From Larsenimonas suaedae (lineage in GTDB: Bacteria > Pseudomonadota > Gammaproteobacteria > Pseudomonadales > Halomonadaceae): DNA of 64,000 bases. The stretch covers positions 372,001-436,000 of the forward strand of contig NZ_JAMLJI010000001.1 of NCBI RefSeq assembly GCF_023712105.1. The letters are read 5' to 3'. A model generated the notes under the pieces. The model worked only from the letters and a program-made list of their open reading frames with translations. It searched no databases and was not told the origin of the DNA. Positions 1 to 8,749 of the stretch are shown piece after piece. A program made the translations under genes and the position numbers. Every line of letters starts with the position of its first letter. The stretch's first letter is position 1.

Positions 1-1455
1 CTTGGCGGCGTTATCGATGCCGTCACGGAACGGGAAAAACGCATCGGAGGCCATGACAGAGCCCGCGACATCAAAGCCTGCGTGTTCGGCCTTGATGCCT
101 GCGATGCGCGCAGAGTTGACCCGGCTCATCTGGCCTGCGCCAATGCCGACGGTCTGCTCGGCTTTCGCATACACGATGGCGTTGGATTTGACGAACTTGG
201 CCACTTTCCAGGCAAAGAGCAGATCATTGATTTCCTGATCGCTTGGCGTGCGCTCGGTCACGACCTTGAGATCATCCACACCGACCATGCCTTGATCACG
301 GCTTTGAACCAGAAGGCCGCCCTTGACGCGCTTCAGATCCCAATCCGGTGTCGCTTCGGCGCCGTCCCACTGACCACATTCGAGCACACGCACATTGGTC
401 TTGGCGGCAAGAATCGGTCGAGCCTGCTCCTCGACGCTTGGCGCGATGATGACTTCAACGAACTGCCGATCGATGATGGCGCGTGCCGTTTCTGCGTCCA
501 GTGGGCGATTGAAGGCAATGATGCCGCCGAACGCGGATTCACTGTCGGTCTGGAAGGCGCGCTCATAGGCCTCGAGCTGGCTTTCCTTGCTGGTGGCCAC
601 ACCGCAGGGATTGGCGTGCTTGACGATCACGCAGGCGATGTCATCAAACGCCTTGACGCACTCAAGCGCGGCATCGGTGTCTGCCACGTTATTGTAGGAA
701 AGGGCCTTGCCCTGAAGCTGCTCTGCGGTGGATACGCTCGGCTCGCTTGCCTCGGCTTCAACGTAAAACGCCGCACTTTGATGGGGGTTTTCGCCATAAC
801 GCATGGACTGTTTCTTGAGGTACTGCGTGCTCCAGGTCGCGGGAAACCCGTCACTTTCCTGCTGGCGGCTCAGATACGTCGCAATCGCTGAATCGTAGCC
901 TGCCGTATGCTCGAAGGCCTTGACCGCGAGTGCGTAGCGCAGCGGCTTCGGAACTTCCCCATTGTGCTCGCCAAGTGCCTTTAAAACCGCGTCATAATCG
1001 CCGTGATTAACCACTATGGTGGTGTAGGCGTGGTTCTTGGCGCAGGAGCGCACCATGGTCGGGCCGCCGATGTCGATGTTCTCGATGGCGTCTTCAAGGG
1101 TGCAGTCGTCCTTGGCAACGGTGGCTGCGAACGGGTACAGGTTGACCACTACCAGATCGATCGGCGCGATATCATGCTCGGCCATGACAGCATCGTCCTG
1201 TCCGCGACGGCCCAGAATGCCTCCGTGGATGCGAGGGTGCAGCGTCTTGACTCGGCCATCCATGATTTCCGGAAACCCGGTGTGTTCAGACACCTCGGTG
1301 ACCGCGACGCCCTCGCTTTTCAGAAGGCGGTAGGTGCCGCCGGTGGAAAGAAGCTCGACGCCACGTGCTTCAAGGGCGCGGGCGAACGGAACGAGGTCGG
1401 TCTTGTCGGAGACGCTTAAAAGGGCGCGGCGGACTGGAGTTGCGTGTTCAGCCAT
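1..1455 (-). CDS. purH: Bifunctional AICAR transformylase / IMP cyclohydrolase PurH (3' end cut by window edge)
   Basis: Catalyses the last two steps of de novo purine synthesis (AICAR to FAICAR to IMP) in the cytosol. The frame is open from the ATG at 1455 to the window edge, 485 codons; the family has about 525-530 residues, so roughly the last 40 are missing. The N-terminal cyclohydrolase half opens with [17 protein letters not shown]; the transformylase half shows KHANPCG, containing the catalytic Lys-His pair, and FFPFRDGID near the cut end. It lies 42 bp downstream of fis on the same strand in the usual order prmA-dusB-fis-purH and may share its transcript. No purine operator was recognised. 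The start is preceded only by a weak GAG-type ribosome binding site. Confidence 0.97.
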   Translation of the reverse strand, partial: MAEHATPVRRALLSVSDKTDLVPFARALEARGVELLSTGGTYRLLKSEGVAVTEVSEHTGFPEIMDGRVKTLHPRIHGGILGRRGQDDAVMAEHDIAPIDLVVVNLYPFAATVAKDDCTLEDAIENIDIGGPTMVRSCAKNHAYTTIVVNHGDYDAVLKALGEHNGEVPKPLRYALAVKAFEHTAGYDSAIATYLSRQQESDGFPATWSTQYLKKQSMRYGENPHQSAAFYVEAEASEPSVSTAEQLQGKALSYNNVADTDAALECVKAFDDIACVIVKHANPCGVATSKESQLEAYERAFQTDSESAFGGIIAFNRPLDAETARAIIDRQFVEVIIAPSVEEQARPILAAKTNVRVLECGQWDGAEATPDWDLKRVKGGLLVQSRDQGMVGVDDLKVVTERTPSDQEINDLLFAWKVAKFVKSNAIVYAKAEQTVGIGAGQMSRVNSARIAGIKAEHAGFDVAGSVMASDAFFPFRDGIDNAAK

Positions 1456-1497
1456 GATGATTCAGCTCGATAGAGTGTGTGAGGCGTTAGGAACGCG

Positions 1498-1788
1498 TTA
1501 TAGAAGGTCGTACTGTTTCAGTTTCTTGCGCAGCGTTCCCCGGTTCAAACCGAGTACCTGAGACGCCACTGTCTGGTTGCCCTGGGTATGCACCATGACG
1601 GCCTGGAGCAGCGGCGCTTCGACTTCAGCCATCACCATGGCGTAAAGGTCGGTGACATTGCCGCCGTCAAGGTGCTCGAAATAGCGCGCCATCGATGTTT
1701 CCACGGCTTCTCTGAGTGTTTGAGACGTGGGCGCCTCGGCCGGAGATGCGTCGTTCATGGTACTGACAATCATCGGTCTGCTGTTCAT
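1498..1788 (-). CDS. fis: DNA-binding protein Fis
   Basis: Small nucleoid-associated protein (96 aa; the family is about 98) that bends DNA and modulates rRNA promoters, recombination and supercoiling. The C-terminal helix-turn-helix is clear (NQTVASQVLGLNRGTLRKKL, about residues 70-90) and ends in the typical KQYDLL-like tail. The N-terminal beta-hairpin arm region is divergent, as is common. The start codon overlaps the dusB stop by 4 bp (ATGA), so translation is probably coupled, which matches the well-known dusB-fis operon where growth-phase control acts at the promoter upstream of dusB. Confidence 0.97.
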   Translation of the reverse strand: MNSRPMIVSTMNDASPAEAPTSQTLREAVETSMARYFEHLDGGNVTDLYAMVMAEVEAPLLQAVMVHTQGNQTVASQVLGLNRGTLRKKLKQYDLL

Positions 1789-2795
1789 GCGGCAACGGTT
1801 CCATCCGGCAGGGTGTGAGGGAGGGGGTGGCTCAGGACGTCGTCCACGAACACGTGTTGATCAGACGGGCTTTCAAGCGTGTTGAATGCTTTCTTGGCCT
1901 CCATGCTTGCGTGTGCGGCCAGATACCAGCCAACGTGCTTGCGGGCGATGCGCGTGCCCATATGCTCGCCGTAATGGGCGTAGAGCGCATCGAGATGCTC
2001 GTGCATGATCAGGGCACGTTCGTCTCGAGTGACCGGCGGCAGTCGTTCGCCATGGTTCAGATAATGGACGATGTCGCGAAAGATCCAGGGGTTGCCCTGA
2101 GCCGGCCGACCGATCATGAGTCCATCGGCGCCGGTGTTTTCAAGAACCTGTACGGCCTTCTCCGGTGAGTCGATGTCGCCATTGGCGATCACCGGGATCG
2201 ACACCGCCTGTTTGACCGCGGCAATGGTTGCGTACTCGGCAGCGCCTTCATAGCGTTGCGTGCGGGTGCGGCCATGCACGGCCAGCGCCTGAATGCCGGC
2301 CTGCTCGGCCATGCGGGCGATGCGCACCGCATTGCGGTTATCCTCTGACCATCCGGTGCGCATCTTGAGTGTGACCGGGATGGAGACGGCGTTGACCACG
2401 GCCTCTAGAATCCGCTCGACCAGCGCCTCATCGCGCATCAGTGCCGAGCCTGCGGCCTTGTTGCACACTTTCTTGGCCGGGCAGCCCATGTTGATGTCGA
2501 TGAGTTCAGCGCCGTGGTCGGCGTTGGCTCGCGCGGCGTCGGCCAGCATGTCCGGGTCGCCGCCGGCGATCTGTACGCTTTTCAAGCCGTGTTCACCGCT
2601 ATGATCCAGGCGCAGCCGTGATTTCGGGGTGTGCCAGAGCCGCTTGTCGGCAGTAACCATTTCCGACACGGTCATGCCGGCGCCAAGCCGATAGCATAGC
2701 GTTCGAAAGGGGCGGTCGGTCACGCCGGCCATCGGGGCGAGAACCACGCGATTATCAAGGGTGTACGGACCGATTCGAAGCATCGAAGATCGCAT
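1785..2795 (-). CDS. dusB: tRNA-dihydrouridine synthase B
   Basis: Flavin-dependent enzyme that reduces specific uridines in tRNA to dihydrouridine with NADPH. Visible motifs are APMAGVTDRPFR near the N-terminus, NMGCPAKKVCNKAAG with the catalytic cysteine, VHGRTRTQ, and the FMN-binding GADGLMIGRPAQGNPWIF. Length 336 aa, close to the family (about 320-330). Two starts are possible: ATG at 2795, which has a weak AGG 7 bp upstream, and ATG at 2783, which gives the family-typical N-terminus MLRIGPYTL but has no visible ribosome binding site. First gene of the dusB-fis(-purH) group; prmA lies 93 bp upstream. Confidence 0.96.
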   Translation of the reverse strand: MRSSMLRIGPYTLDNRVVLAPMAGVTDRPFRTLCYRLGAGMTVSEMVTADKRLWHTPKSRLRLDHSGEHGLKSVQIAGGDPDMLADAARANADHGAELIDINMGCPAKKVCNKAAGSALMRDEALVERILEAVVNAVSIPVTLKMRTGWSEDNRNAVRIARMAEQAGIQALAVHGRTRTQRYEGAAEYATIAAVKQAVSIPVIANGDIDSPEKAVQVLENTGADGLMIGRPAQGNPWIFRDIVHYLNHGERLPPVTRDERALIMHEHLDALYAHYGEHMGTRIARKHVGWYLAAHASMEAKKAFNTLESPSDQHVFVDDVLSHPLPHTLPDGTVAA

Positions 2796-2888
2796 AGCCT
2801 GTCTAGGTGGTGTAATGGACGGTCACTGAAAGCGCTCCATGATACCGAGCGCTGGCGCCATATTGAAGGGAAAATGCATGTGTTTCGT

Positions 2889-3809
2889 TCAGGCGGTGTG
2901 CTCGGAGCGAAACCCGTCCAGCCGAACCCAGCCGTCTTCTTCAACCGGTGAGTTCATGATCAGCCCCTGCGCTTCATAGGCACTCATGACGCTATCGGCC
3001 TGATGAGCAAGAATGCCCGACAGGGCAATCAGCCCGCCCGGAGCGACGCTGCCGGCAATCTGGGGGGCGAGCTCGATCAGCGGCGCGGCCAGAATGTTGG
3101 CGATCACGATGGGGTAGCGCGCAGACGGGGCGTGTTCGGGGTAGTGAAGTTCGAACCGGTCGTCTTCGATCTGATTGCGCTGCGCATTGTCGCGGCTGGC
3201 CTGAAGGGCCTGGGGATCGATGTCGGTACCTACCGCGTGGGCTGCGCCGAGTTTCAGGGCGGCAATCGCCAGAATGCCCGAGCCGCAGCCGACGTCGAGC
3301 ACATGCTGATCGGCTAGACGGTTCTGGGTGGCAAGACTGTCGAGCCAGCGCATGCACAGCGCCGTGGTCGGATGGGTGCCGGTGCCAAAGGCAAGGCCTG
3401 GATCAAGCAGCAGGTTGACAGCGTCGGGCTCCGGAGCCTCGTGCCAGCTTGGAACGATCCAGAGCCGGCTGCCCATCTGCATCGGATGGAAGTTGTCCAT
3501 CCAGGCCCGGTTCCAGTCCTGATCATCGAGAATTTCATAGGTAATGACCGGGCAGGGTTCGCCAGGCTGGGCGATGGACCAGCCGGCGGCCACACGGGCG
3601 AGCATGGCGTCGGCGCCTTCGAGGTCATCGTAGAGACCGGTCAGGACGGTCTGATTCCAGAGCGGCGTCGATCCGCGCTCGGGCTCGAACACCGGCGTGT
3701 CTTCGGCGTCCTCGAGTGTAATGGCGTTGGCGCCTTCTGCGAGAAGCAGCTCTTCGAGCGGTTCCGCGTGTTCGGGGGGGATATGGGCTTTGAGTTGTAG
3801 CCAGGGCAT
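2889..3809 (-). CDS. prmA: Ribosomal protein L11 methyltransferase
   Basis: Uses S-adenosylmethionine to trimethylate ribosomal protein L11. The N-terminal substrate-recognition domain begins MPWLQLKAHIPPEHAEPL; the C-terminal Rossmann methyltransferase has GTGTHPTTALCMRWLD, the SAM loop DVGCGSGILAIAALKLGA and the NILAAPLIELAPQI segment typical of PrmA. At 306 aa it is slightly longer than E. coli PrmA (293). It follows accC after a rho-independent terminator, so it may be read through from accBC or use its own promoter in the short gap. Confidence 0.96.
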   Translation of the reverse strand: MPWLQLKAHIPPEHAEPLEELLLAEGANAITLEDAEDTPVFEPERGSTPLWNQTVLTGLYDDLEGADAMLARVAAGWSIAQPGEPCPVITYEILDDQDWNRAWMDNFHPMQMGSRLWIVPSWHEAPEPDAVNLLLDPGLAFGTGTHPTTALCMRWLDSLATQNRLADQHVLDVGCGSGILAIAALKLGAAHAVGTDIDPQALQASRDNAQRNQIEDDRFELHYPEHAPSARYPIVIANILAAPLIELAPQIAGSVAPGGLIALSGILAHQADSVMSAYEAQGLIMNSPVEEDGWVRLDGFRSEHTA

Positions 3810-3833
3810 GGGGCAGATCCTGAGTGCTCAAAC

Positions 3834-3858
3834 AAAAAAAGGGCGATGCAATCGCCCT
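3834..3858 (-). terminator. Rho-independent terminator after accBC
   Basis: On the minus strand an 8-bp perfect stem (AGGGCGAT / ATCGCCCT) with a 3-nt loop is followed by seven or more T residues. It lies between the accC stop and the prmA start, so it should end or attenuate the accBC transcript. Confidence 0.85.
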
Positions 3859-3879
3859 CATGATCCACTGGTGCCGGCG

Positions 3880-5223
3880 TTAGCTCAGGCCCAGTTTCTT
3901 TTCGAGATAGTGGATGTTGACGCCACCTTGCTGGAATGCGCCGTCGCGAACCAGATCCTTTTGCAGATCGATGTTGGTCTTGATGCCTTCGACCAGCAGC
4001 TCATCGAGCGCGTTCTTCATGCGCGTCAATGCACTTTCACGGTGCTCGCCCCAGGTGATCAGCTTGCCGATCAGGGAGTCGTAGTGCGGTGGAACCGTGT
4101 AACCGGTATAGAGGTGCGAGTCCATGCGCACGCCGAGCCCGCCGGGGGCGTGGTAGAAGGTGACCTTGCCGGGGGAGGGCATGAACGTGCGTGCGTCTTC
4201 TGCATTGATGCGGCACTCAAACGCATGGCCGTCGCACTTGACCTCATCCTGCGTGATCGAGAGCTTCTGACCCGAGGCGATCTTCAGCTGTTCCTTGACG
4301 ATGTCGACGCCCGTAACCATTTCGGTAACCGGATGCTCGACCTGGACGCGGGTGTTCATCTCGATGAAGTAGAACTCGCCGTCTTCGTACAGGAACTCGA
4401 ACGTGCCGGCGCCGCGGTAGTTGAGTTCAACGCAGGCATCGGTGCAGGCCTTGAGCACTTTCTCTCGGGCGGCTGGATCGATGTGTGGCGCGGGCGCTTC
4501 TTCCAGGACTTTCTGGTGGCGGCGCTGTAGCGAGCAGTCACGGTCGAACAGGTGAATGGCGTTACCCTGGCCGTCGGCCAGCACCTGCACCTCGACGTGA
4601 CGCGGTTTCTCCAGATACTTCTCCATGTAGACCACGCCACTGCCGAAGGCCGCGTTGGCCTCGCTCTTGGTGACGCTGACCGAGGACAGCAGCTGGCTTT
4701 CCTTGTGAACGACGCGCATGCCACGACCGCCGCCGCCGGCAGCCGCCTTGATCATGATCGGGTAACCGATGCGGCGTGCTGTTTCGAGCACTTCCTCGTC
4801 GTTGTCAGACAGCGGGCCATCGGAGCCTGGCACCGTGGGTACGCCGGCTTTTTTCATGGCCTCGATCGCCGAGACCTTGTCGCCCATCAGGCGGATGACG
4901 CTTGCGGACGGGCCAACAAAGACGAAGCCGGAGCGCTCGACCTGTTCGGCAAAGTTGGCGTTTTCGGACAGAAACCCGTAGCCCGGATGAATGGCGGTCG
5001 AATCGGTCACTTCCGCGGCGGAAATCAGCGCGGGAATGTTCAGATACGACGCGCTGGAAGGGGCCGGGCCGATGCAGACAGCCTCATCGGCCAGACGAAC
5101 ATGGATCAGGTCGCGATCGGCCTTGGAATGGACGGCGACCGTTTTGATGCCAAGTTCCTTGCACGCGCGGAGAATGCGCAGTGCGACTTCGCCTCGATTG
5201 GCGATCAGTACCTTTTCCAACAT
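3880..5223 (-). CDS. accC: Acetyl-CoA carboxylase, biotin carboxylase subunit
   Basis: ATP-grasp enzyme that carboxylates the biotin on AccB using bicarbonate and ATP, the first half-reaction of acetyl-CoA carboxylase. Full family length (447 aa). Visible: N-terminal [15 protein letters not shown], the glycine-rich ATP loop [38 protein letters not shown] and the active-site block [14 protein letters not shown]. It starts 18 bp after accB on the same strand and forms the classic accBC operon closed by a terminator at 3834-3858. Confidence 0.98.
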   Translation of the reverse strand: MLEKVLIANRGEVALRILRACKELGIKTVAVHSKADRDLIHVRLADEAVCIGPAPSSASYLNIPALISAAEVTDSTAIHPGYGFLSENANFAEQVERSGFVFVGPSASVIRLMGDKVSAIEAMKKAGVPTVPGSDGPLSDNDEEVLETARRIGYPIMIKAAAGGGGRGMRVVHKESQLLSSVSVTKSEANAAFGSGVVYMEKYLEKPRHVEVQVLADGQGNAIHLFDRDCSLQRRHQKVLEEAPAPHIDPAAREKVLKACTDACVELNYRGAGTFEFLYEDGEFYFIEMNTRVQVEHPVTEMVTGVDIVKEQLKIASGQKLSITQDEVKCDGHAFECRINAEDARTFMPSPGKVTFYHAPGGLGVRMDSHLYTGYTVPPHYDSLIGKLITWGEHRESALTRMKNALDELLVEGIKTNIDLQKDLVRDGAFQQGGVNIHYLEKKLGLS

Positions 5224-5241
5224 GATGGACCCTATGCCGTC

Positions 5242-5712
5242 TTAGGAGATGATGATCAATGGCTGATCGAATTCGACCGGCTCGCCGTCTTCCACAAGAA
5301 TGGCCTCGATGGTGCCGTCTTTGTCGGCCTCGATCTGGTTCATCATCTTCATGGCCTCGACGATGCAGATGACGTCGCCTTTCTTGACGCTGTGACCGAT
5401 CTCGACGAACGGCTTGGCGCCCGGGGCGGGGGAGCGATAGAAGGTACCGACCATGGGTGAAAGCAGTTCATGGCCTGCAGGCTGTGCCGGTGCGCTTGGC
5501 TCTTCGGTCGCTGCGGCCTGAGGCTGTTGCGCCTGCTGAGGGGCGGGCGCCTGCTGGGGATAATATCCGCCGGCCATGGGTGCGCCGTATTGCGGTACAT
5601 TGCCCATGTTTCGACTGATACGAACGGACTCCTCGCCTTCCTGAATCTCGATTTCACTGATGTTGGATTCTTCCAGAAGTTCGATCAGTTTCTTGACCTT
5701 GCGAATGTCCAT
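5242..5712 (-). CDS. accB: Biotin carboxyl carrier protein of acetyl-CoA carboxylase
   Basis: Carries covalently bound biotin between AccC and the carboxyltransferase. The N-terminal helix starts [16 protein letters not shown], followed by an Ala/Pro/Gln-rich flexible linker (about residues 45-85) and a C-terminal biotinyl domain with the [13 protein letters not shown] site, in which the lysine is biotinylated; the protruding thumb [10 protein letters not shown] is also present. 156 aa, typical. An AGGA ribosome binding site lies about 9 bp upstream. aroQ, often found upstream of accB, is absent; the 209-bp upstream gap should hold the operon promoter, but no convincing -35/-10 pair was seen. 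Confidence 0.98.
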   Translation of the reverse strand: MDIRKVKKLIELLEESNISEIEIQEGEESVRISRNMGNVPQYGAPMAGGYYPQQAPAPQQAQQPQAAATEEPSAPAQPAGHELLSPMVGTFYRSPAPGAKPFVEIGHSVKKGDVICIVEAMKMMNQIEADKDGTIEAILVEDGEPVEFDQPLIIIS

Positions 5713-5921
5713 AGAGCATATCCTGGCTGTTTAAGACGTGAATGGCCGCATGAATCGACCGATGACATGATGAGGTGCGATGCGCTGTTAACCTTATCCT
5801 GTTTCGACACGATCACATCATGATCATGCAAGATAACGTGCAAAGCAGTTGTTGGCGGATTTTGCAGAAAAAACGAGAGTGTGTCCAGTCTGGCACAAAA
5901 GGTTAGTAAACACCGTTTGGT

Positions 5922-7886
5922 TCACGTTTTCGGGGCAACGACGCGCAGGACGTCGAGCAGTTCGGCATGCGTGGGCTCACCCACCAGACGCTGCGCTTTT
6001 AGCTCTGTCGAATCGCTGTAAAAGAGAAGGCTCGGCGGCCCGAAAAGGGCCAGTGCCTCAAGGGCGTTTCGCGTCTGTGGTGTGGTCCTTGTAACGTCGA
6101 GCTTGATCAGCGCCATCCGATCGAGATGGGTTCTGATGTCCGGGGCCTTGAATAGCGTGCGCTCCATCTCGAGGCAGCTGATGCACCAGTCAGCGTAGAC
6201 ATCAACCATCACCGGGCGCCCCTGTTGCCGGGCACGTTCAACGGCGCGCTCAAGCGCATCGAGCGATGTGACCGTGGTGAACTCGGGCTCGGTCGTATCG
6301 CTTGATGCGCGATGTTCGCCGCTGTAGAGAGACAGCGGCGAAAGAATCGCTTGTCCGCCACCCAGCGCGCCAACAAGCGCCGCCGCGCCATACAGCGTAA
6401 GCGGGAGTGCGATCAAAAGCGGCAGGGTTCTAAGCGGCTTTTTGAAGATCAGCACTGCGTTAAGAGCCCCCACCGCAAGGGCCAGGCCGATACCGAGTGC
6501 CAAGAGCCCCCACAGTGCCAGACTGAGTGTGGGCGGTAGCCAGCGCATGGAAAGCCACAGGCTCATCGCGAGCATCAAGACACCAAACGCGTATTTGATG
6601 CTGGTCATCCACGGGCCGCTTTTAGGAAGCAGGCGAACGCCGAGCGTTGTGATCAGGATAAGCGGCGCGCCCATGCCGAGCCCGAGCGCAGCAAGCGCGA
6701 GCGCGCCCTTGATGACGTCACCGGTGGTCGACAGATAAAGAAGGATGCCGGCCAGCGGTGCGGAAATGCACGGTGAAACAATCAGCGTTGACAGCGCCCC
6801 TGCGCCCATGAGGCCCAGGGTACCATGCCCGTGAAGCCGGTCCTGCAGGCGGCTCAGGCGCTGTTGCAGGGCGCCGCCGCTTGGCAGATGGATCCGGTCA
6901 AAAAGCCACAGCGCAAACACGACGAACAGCAGTGAAAACCCGCCAAGCACCCACGGCGATTGAAGCTTCGCCTGAAGATTGAGCTGTGCCCCGAAAAGGC
7001 CGATAAGACTGCCAAGAAGGGTGTAGGCGCCGACCATGCCCAGCACATAGCTGCACGACAGTGTAAATGCTCGGCGGCGTGTGGCGTGTTGACCCGCGAT
7101 CAGTGAGGAAAGGATGGGGAGCATCGGCAATACGCACGGGGTAAAGGTTAGCCCCAGGCCTGCCAGAACGTACAGGCCGAGCTGCCACCACGAAAACGCG
7201 GTCGGACTCTGAGGCGCAAGCACTGGCGAAGAAGCGCCTTTTGGCATGGGTTCTCGCGCCTGAGTGCTGGAATCAGCCGGCTCATTACTTTGAGAGATGC
7301 CAGTGCTTTGAGAGATGCCAGTGCTTTGAGAGATGTCAGTACTTTGAGGGGTGTCAGTGCTGAGCGTTTGATCGGTACCTTGAGGCGATACATCCGTTGC
7401 CGTCGAGGCGTCATTGGTATCTTGCGTGACCGAAAGAGTGCGGCTTTCCGGCGGATAGCAAAGCCCCTTGTCCGCGCAGCCCTGAAAGCCGAGCGTTGCA
7501 TCGACTGTGTCGAGATCACCGCGCGCTGTCTGAATCGGCGCTGATAGGGTCGTCTGCCCGTAATAGGCTACGATGTCACCCAGATAGTCGTCGTGTTTTG
7601 GCTTGCCCGGCGGGAGCGTTAGAGCCCCAAGAGTGACGCCTTCGGTGGTGCTTTCAAGTGAAAACTGACGCTTATAAAGGTAGTAACCGTCGGCGTTATC
7701 GAAGCGGACATAAAGCCTGCCGTCGTCGACCCAGCTGGTGTAGGGGAAGGCACTATCGACCGGAAGAAACTGGTGCTCGTTGAGCGGTGCGGAGGTGTCG
7801 TTGTCGCTGAACCAGTCGCTTCTGGCCTGAAAGGACACTCCGAGTAGACACAGAAGGACCATGCAGGAAAGAAGGCGAGCAAGCAT
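5922..7886 (-). CDS. dsbD: Thiol:disulfide interchange protein DsbD
   Basis: Inner-membrane protein that passes electrons from cytosolic thioredoxin to periplasmic DsbC/DsbG and cytochrome maturation factors. A signal peptide (about residues 1-22) precedes the periplasmic alpha domain with the redox pair GCADKGLC; a Ser/Thr-rich linker with tandem repeats follows, then about eight membrane segments including FTPCVLPMLP and SPCISAPLAG, the two intramembrane cysteines, and a C-terminal thioredoxin fold with YADWCISCLE (CxxC). 654 aa against about 565 in E. coli; the excess is mainly the linker. All three cysteine pairs are intact. Confidence 0.96.
   Translation of the reverse strand: MLARLLSCMVLLCLLGVSFQARSDWFSDNDTSAPLNEHQFLPVDSAFPYTSWVDDGRLYVRFDNADGYYLYKRQFSLESTTEGVTLGALTLPPGKPKHDDYLGDIVAYYGQTTLSAPIQTARGDLDTVDATLGFQGCADKGLCYPPESRTLSVTQDTNDASTATDVSPQGTDQTLSTDTPQSTDISQSTGISQSTGISQSNEPADSSTQAREPMPKGASSPVLAPQSPTAFSWWQLGLYVLAGLGLTFTPCVLPMLPILSSLIAGQHATRRRAFTLSCSYVLGMVGAYTLLGSLIGLFGAQLNLQAKLQSPWVLGGFSLLFVVFALWLFDRIHLPSGGALQQRLSRLQDRLHGHGTLGLMGAGALSTLIVSPCISAPLAGILLYLSTTGDVIKGALALAALGLGMGAPLILITTLGVRLLPKSGPWMTSIKYAFGVLMLAMSLWLSMRWLPPTLSLALWGLLALGIGLALAVGALNAVLIFKKPLRTLPLLIALPLTLYGAAALVGALGGGQAILSPLSLYSGEHRASSDTTEPEFTTVTSLDALERAVERARQQGRPVMVDVYADWCISCLEMERTLFKAPDIRTHLDRMALIKLDVTRTTPQTRNALEALALFGPPSLLFYSDSTELKAQRLVGEPTHAELLDVLRVVAPKT
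7290..7361 (-). repeat. 18-bp tandem repeat in the dsbD linker (four copies)
   Basis: Four head-to-tail copies of an 18-bp unit (plus strand TTGAGAGATGCCAGTGCT), at 7290, 7308, 7326 and 7344. The first two are identical, the others carry point changes. The length is a multiple of three, so it adds six-residue blocks (SQSTGI-like) to the periplasmic linker without changing frame. Confidence 0.9.
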
Positions 7887-7958
7887 CTAACGTCCTCGGT
7901 GTGGATAAGCGGCGACTTGGCGTGTATGAGGCAACGGTTCGGGAAAAACGTTCATAAT

Positions 7959-7990
7959 CAACAGGGCCACCTCGAAGGGTGGCCCTGTTG
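7959..7990 (-). terminator. Hairpin downstream of ppa (probable terminator)
   Basis: A strong, nearly perfect 12-13 bp stem (CAACAGGGCCACC / GGTGGCCCTGTTG) with a short loop lies about 30 bp past the ppa stop. The T-rich stretch on the minus strand is weak and displaced, so termination may be incomplete or the hairpin may protect the 3' end. Confidence 0.6.
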
Positions 7991-8020
7991 GAACGTACAG
8001 CTGAATGAGCGTTTAAGCGC

Positions 8021-8557
8021 TCAGCGTGCGTCGTTCTGGTATGCGGCGACGGACTTTTCGATGGCTTTCTTGGCCGCGTCGGCGTTGTCCCAGGACTCCA
8101 CCTTGACCCATTTACCTTTCTCGAGATCCTTGTAGTTCTCGAAAAAGTGAGCGATCTGCTGGCGAAGAAGCTCGGGCAGGTCGGTTACTTCATGAACGTC
8201 GTCATAAAGCGCGCTCAGTTTTTCGTGCGGGACACAGACAAGCTTGGCATCTTCACCGGCTTCATCGGTCATGTTGAGAACGCCGACCGGGCGGGCGCGG
8301 ATGACAGAACCCGGCTGGACCGGATACGGCGTGACAACAAGCGCGTCGAGGGGGTCGCCGTCATCGGCCAGCGTGTTGGGGATAAAGCCGTAGTTGGCCG
8401 GGTAGAACATGGGGGTCGCCATGAAACGGTCGACGAGCAGCGCGTCCATTTCCTTATCAATTTCGTACTTGATGGGCGCGTGATTGGCGGGAATCTCGAT
8501 CGCTACGTAAATGTCGTTCGGAAGGTCTTTCCCGGCCGGAATCTTGTCGAAACTCAT
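8021..8557 (-). CDS. ppa: Inorganic pyrophosphatase (family I)
   Basis: Hydrolyses pyrophosphate to two phosphates and so drives biosynthetic reactions forward. 178 aa, typical of the bacterial hexameric family. Motifs: [40 protein letters not shown] (the DGDPLD metal-binding signature) and the basic C-terminal [11 protein letters not shown] sigma70-type promoter is visible at 8607-8636. Notable context: a PPi-dependent phosphofructokinase gene lies 2 kb away, so enzymes that hydrolyse and that spend PPi are linked in the genome, with a divergent PP2C/kinase-like gene between them. Confidence 0.98.
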   Translation of the reverse strand: MSFDKIPAGKDLPNDIYVAIEIPANHAPIKYEIDKEMDALLVDRFMATPMFYPANYGFIPNTLADDGDPLDALVVTPYPVQPGSVIRARPVGVLNMTDEAGEDAKLVCVPHEKLSALYDDVHEVTDLPELLRQQIAHFFENYKDLEKGKWVKVESWDNADAAKKAIEKSVAAYQNDAR

Positions 8558-8606
8558 GGGTGAGTCCTTGGTCTGGTCAATAGAATACAGCGTTAAAGTA
8601 GAAGGA

Positions 8607-8636
8607 ATTATACGAATTGCCCATCCCGATTACCAA
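8607..8636 (-). promoter_or_regulatory. Sigma70-type promoter for ppa
   Basis: On the minus strand TTGGTA, an 18-bp spacer and a perfect TATAAT lie 50 bp upstream of the ppa start codon. The -35 matches four of six consensus bases. Confidence 0.6.
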
Positions 8637-8662
8637 TAGGCGGCAAGGATTGTTACGCTTTG

Positions 8663-8676
8663 GCACAATTTTGTGC
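8663..8676. promoter_or_regulatory. Short perfect palindrome in the ppa / PP2C-kinase divergent gap
   Basis: GCACAATTTTGTGC is a perfect inverted repeat (6-bp arms, 2-bp centre) placed between the two divergent genes, 27 bp upstream of the ppa -35 box. It could be an operator for either gene; no regulator is known. Confidence 0.3.
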
Positions 8677-8749
8677 ATTGCATCAAACGGCGACTCAACG
8701 CGCCCGCCCGAATGCTTTACCATAACAACAACTTCAAGCTGTACGCACC

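Noticed and set aside
4552-5460. 302-codon plus-strand frame opposite accC and accB
   Set aside because: Shadow of the accBC coding sequence with no recognisable domain.
8661-8677. Sigma54-like TGGCAC...TGC upstream of the PP2C/kinase gene
   Set aside because: The GG to GC distance is one base too long for sigma54; the palindrome explains the sequence better.
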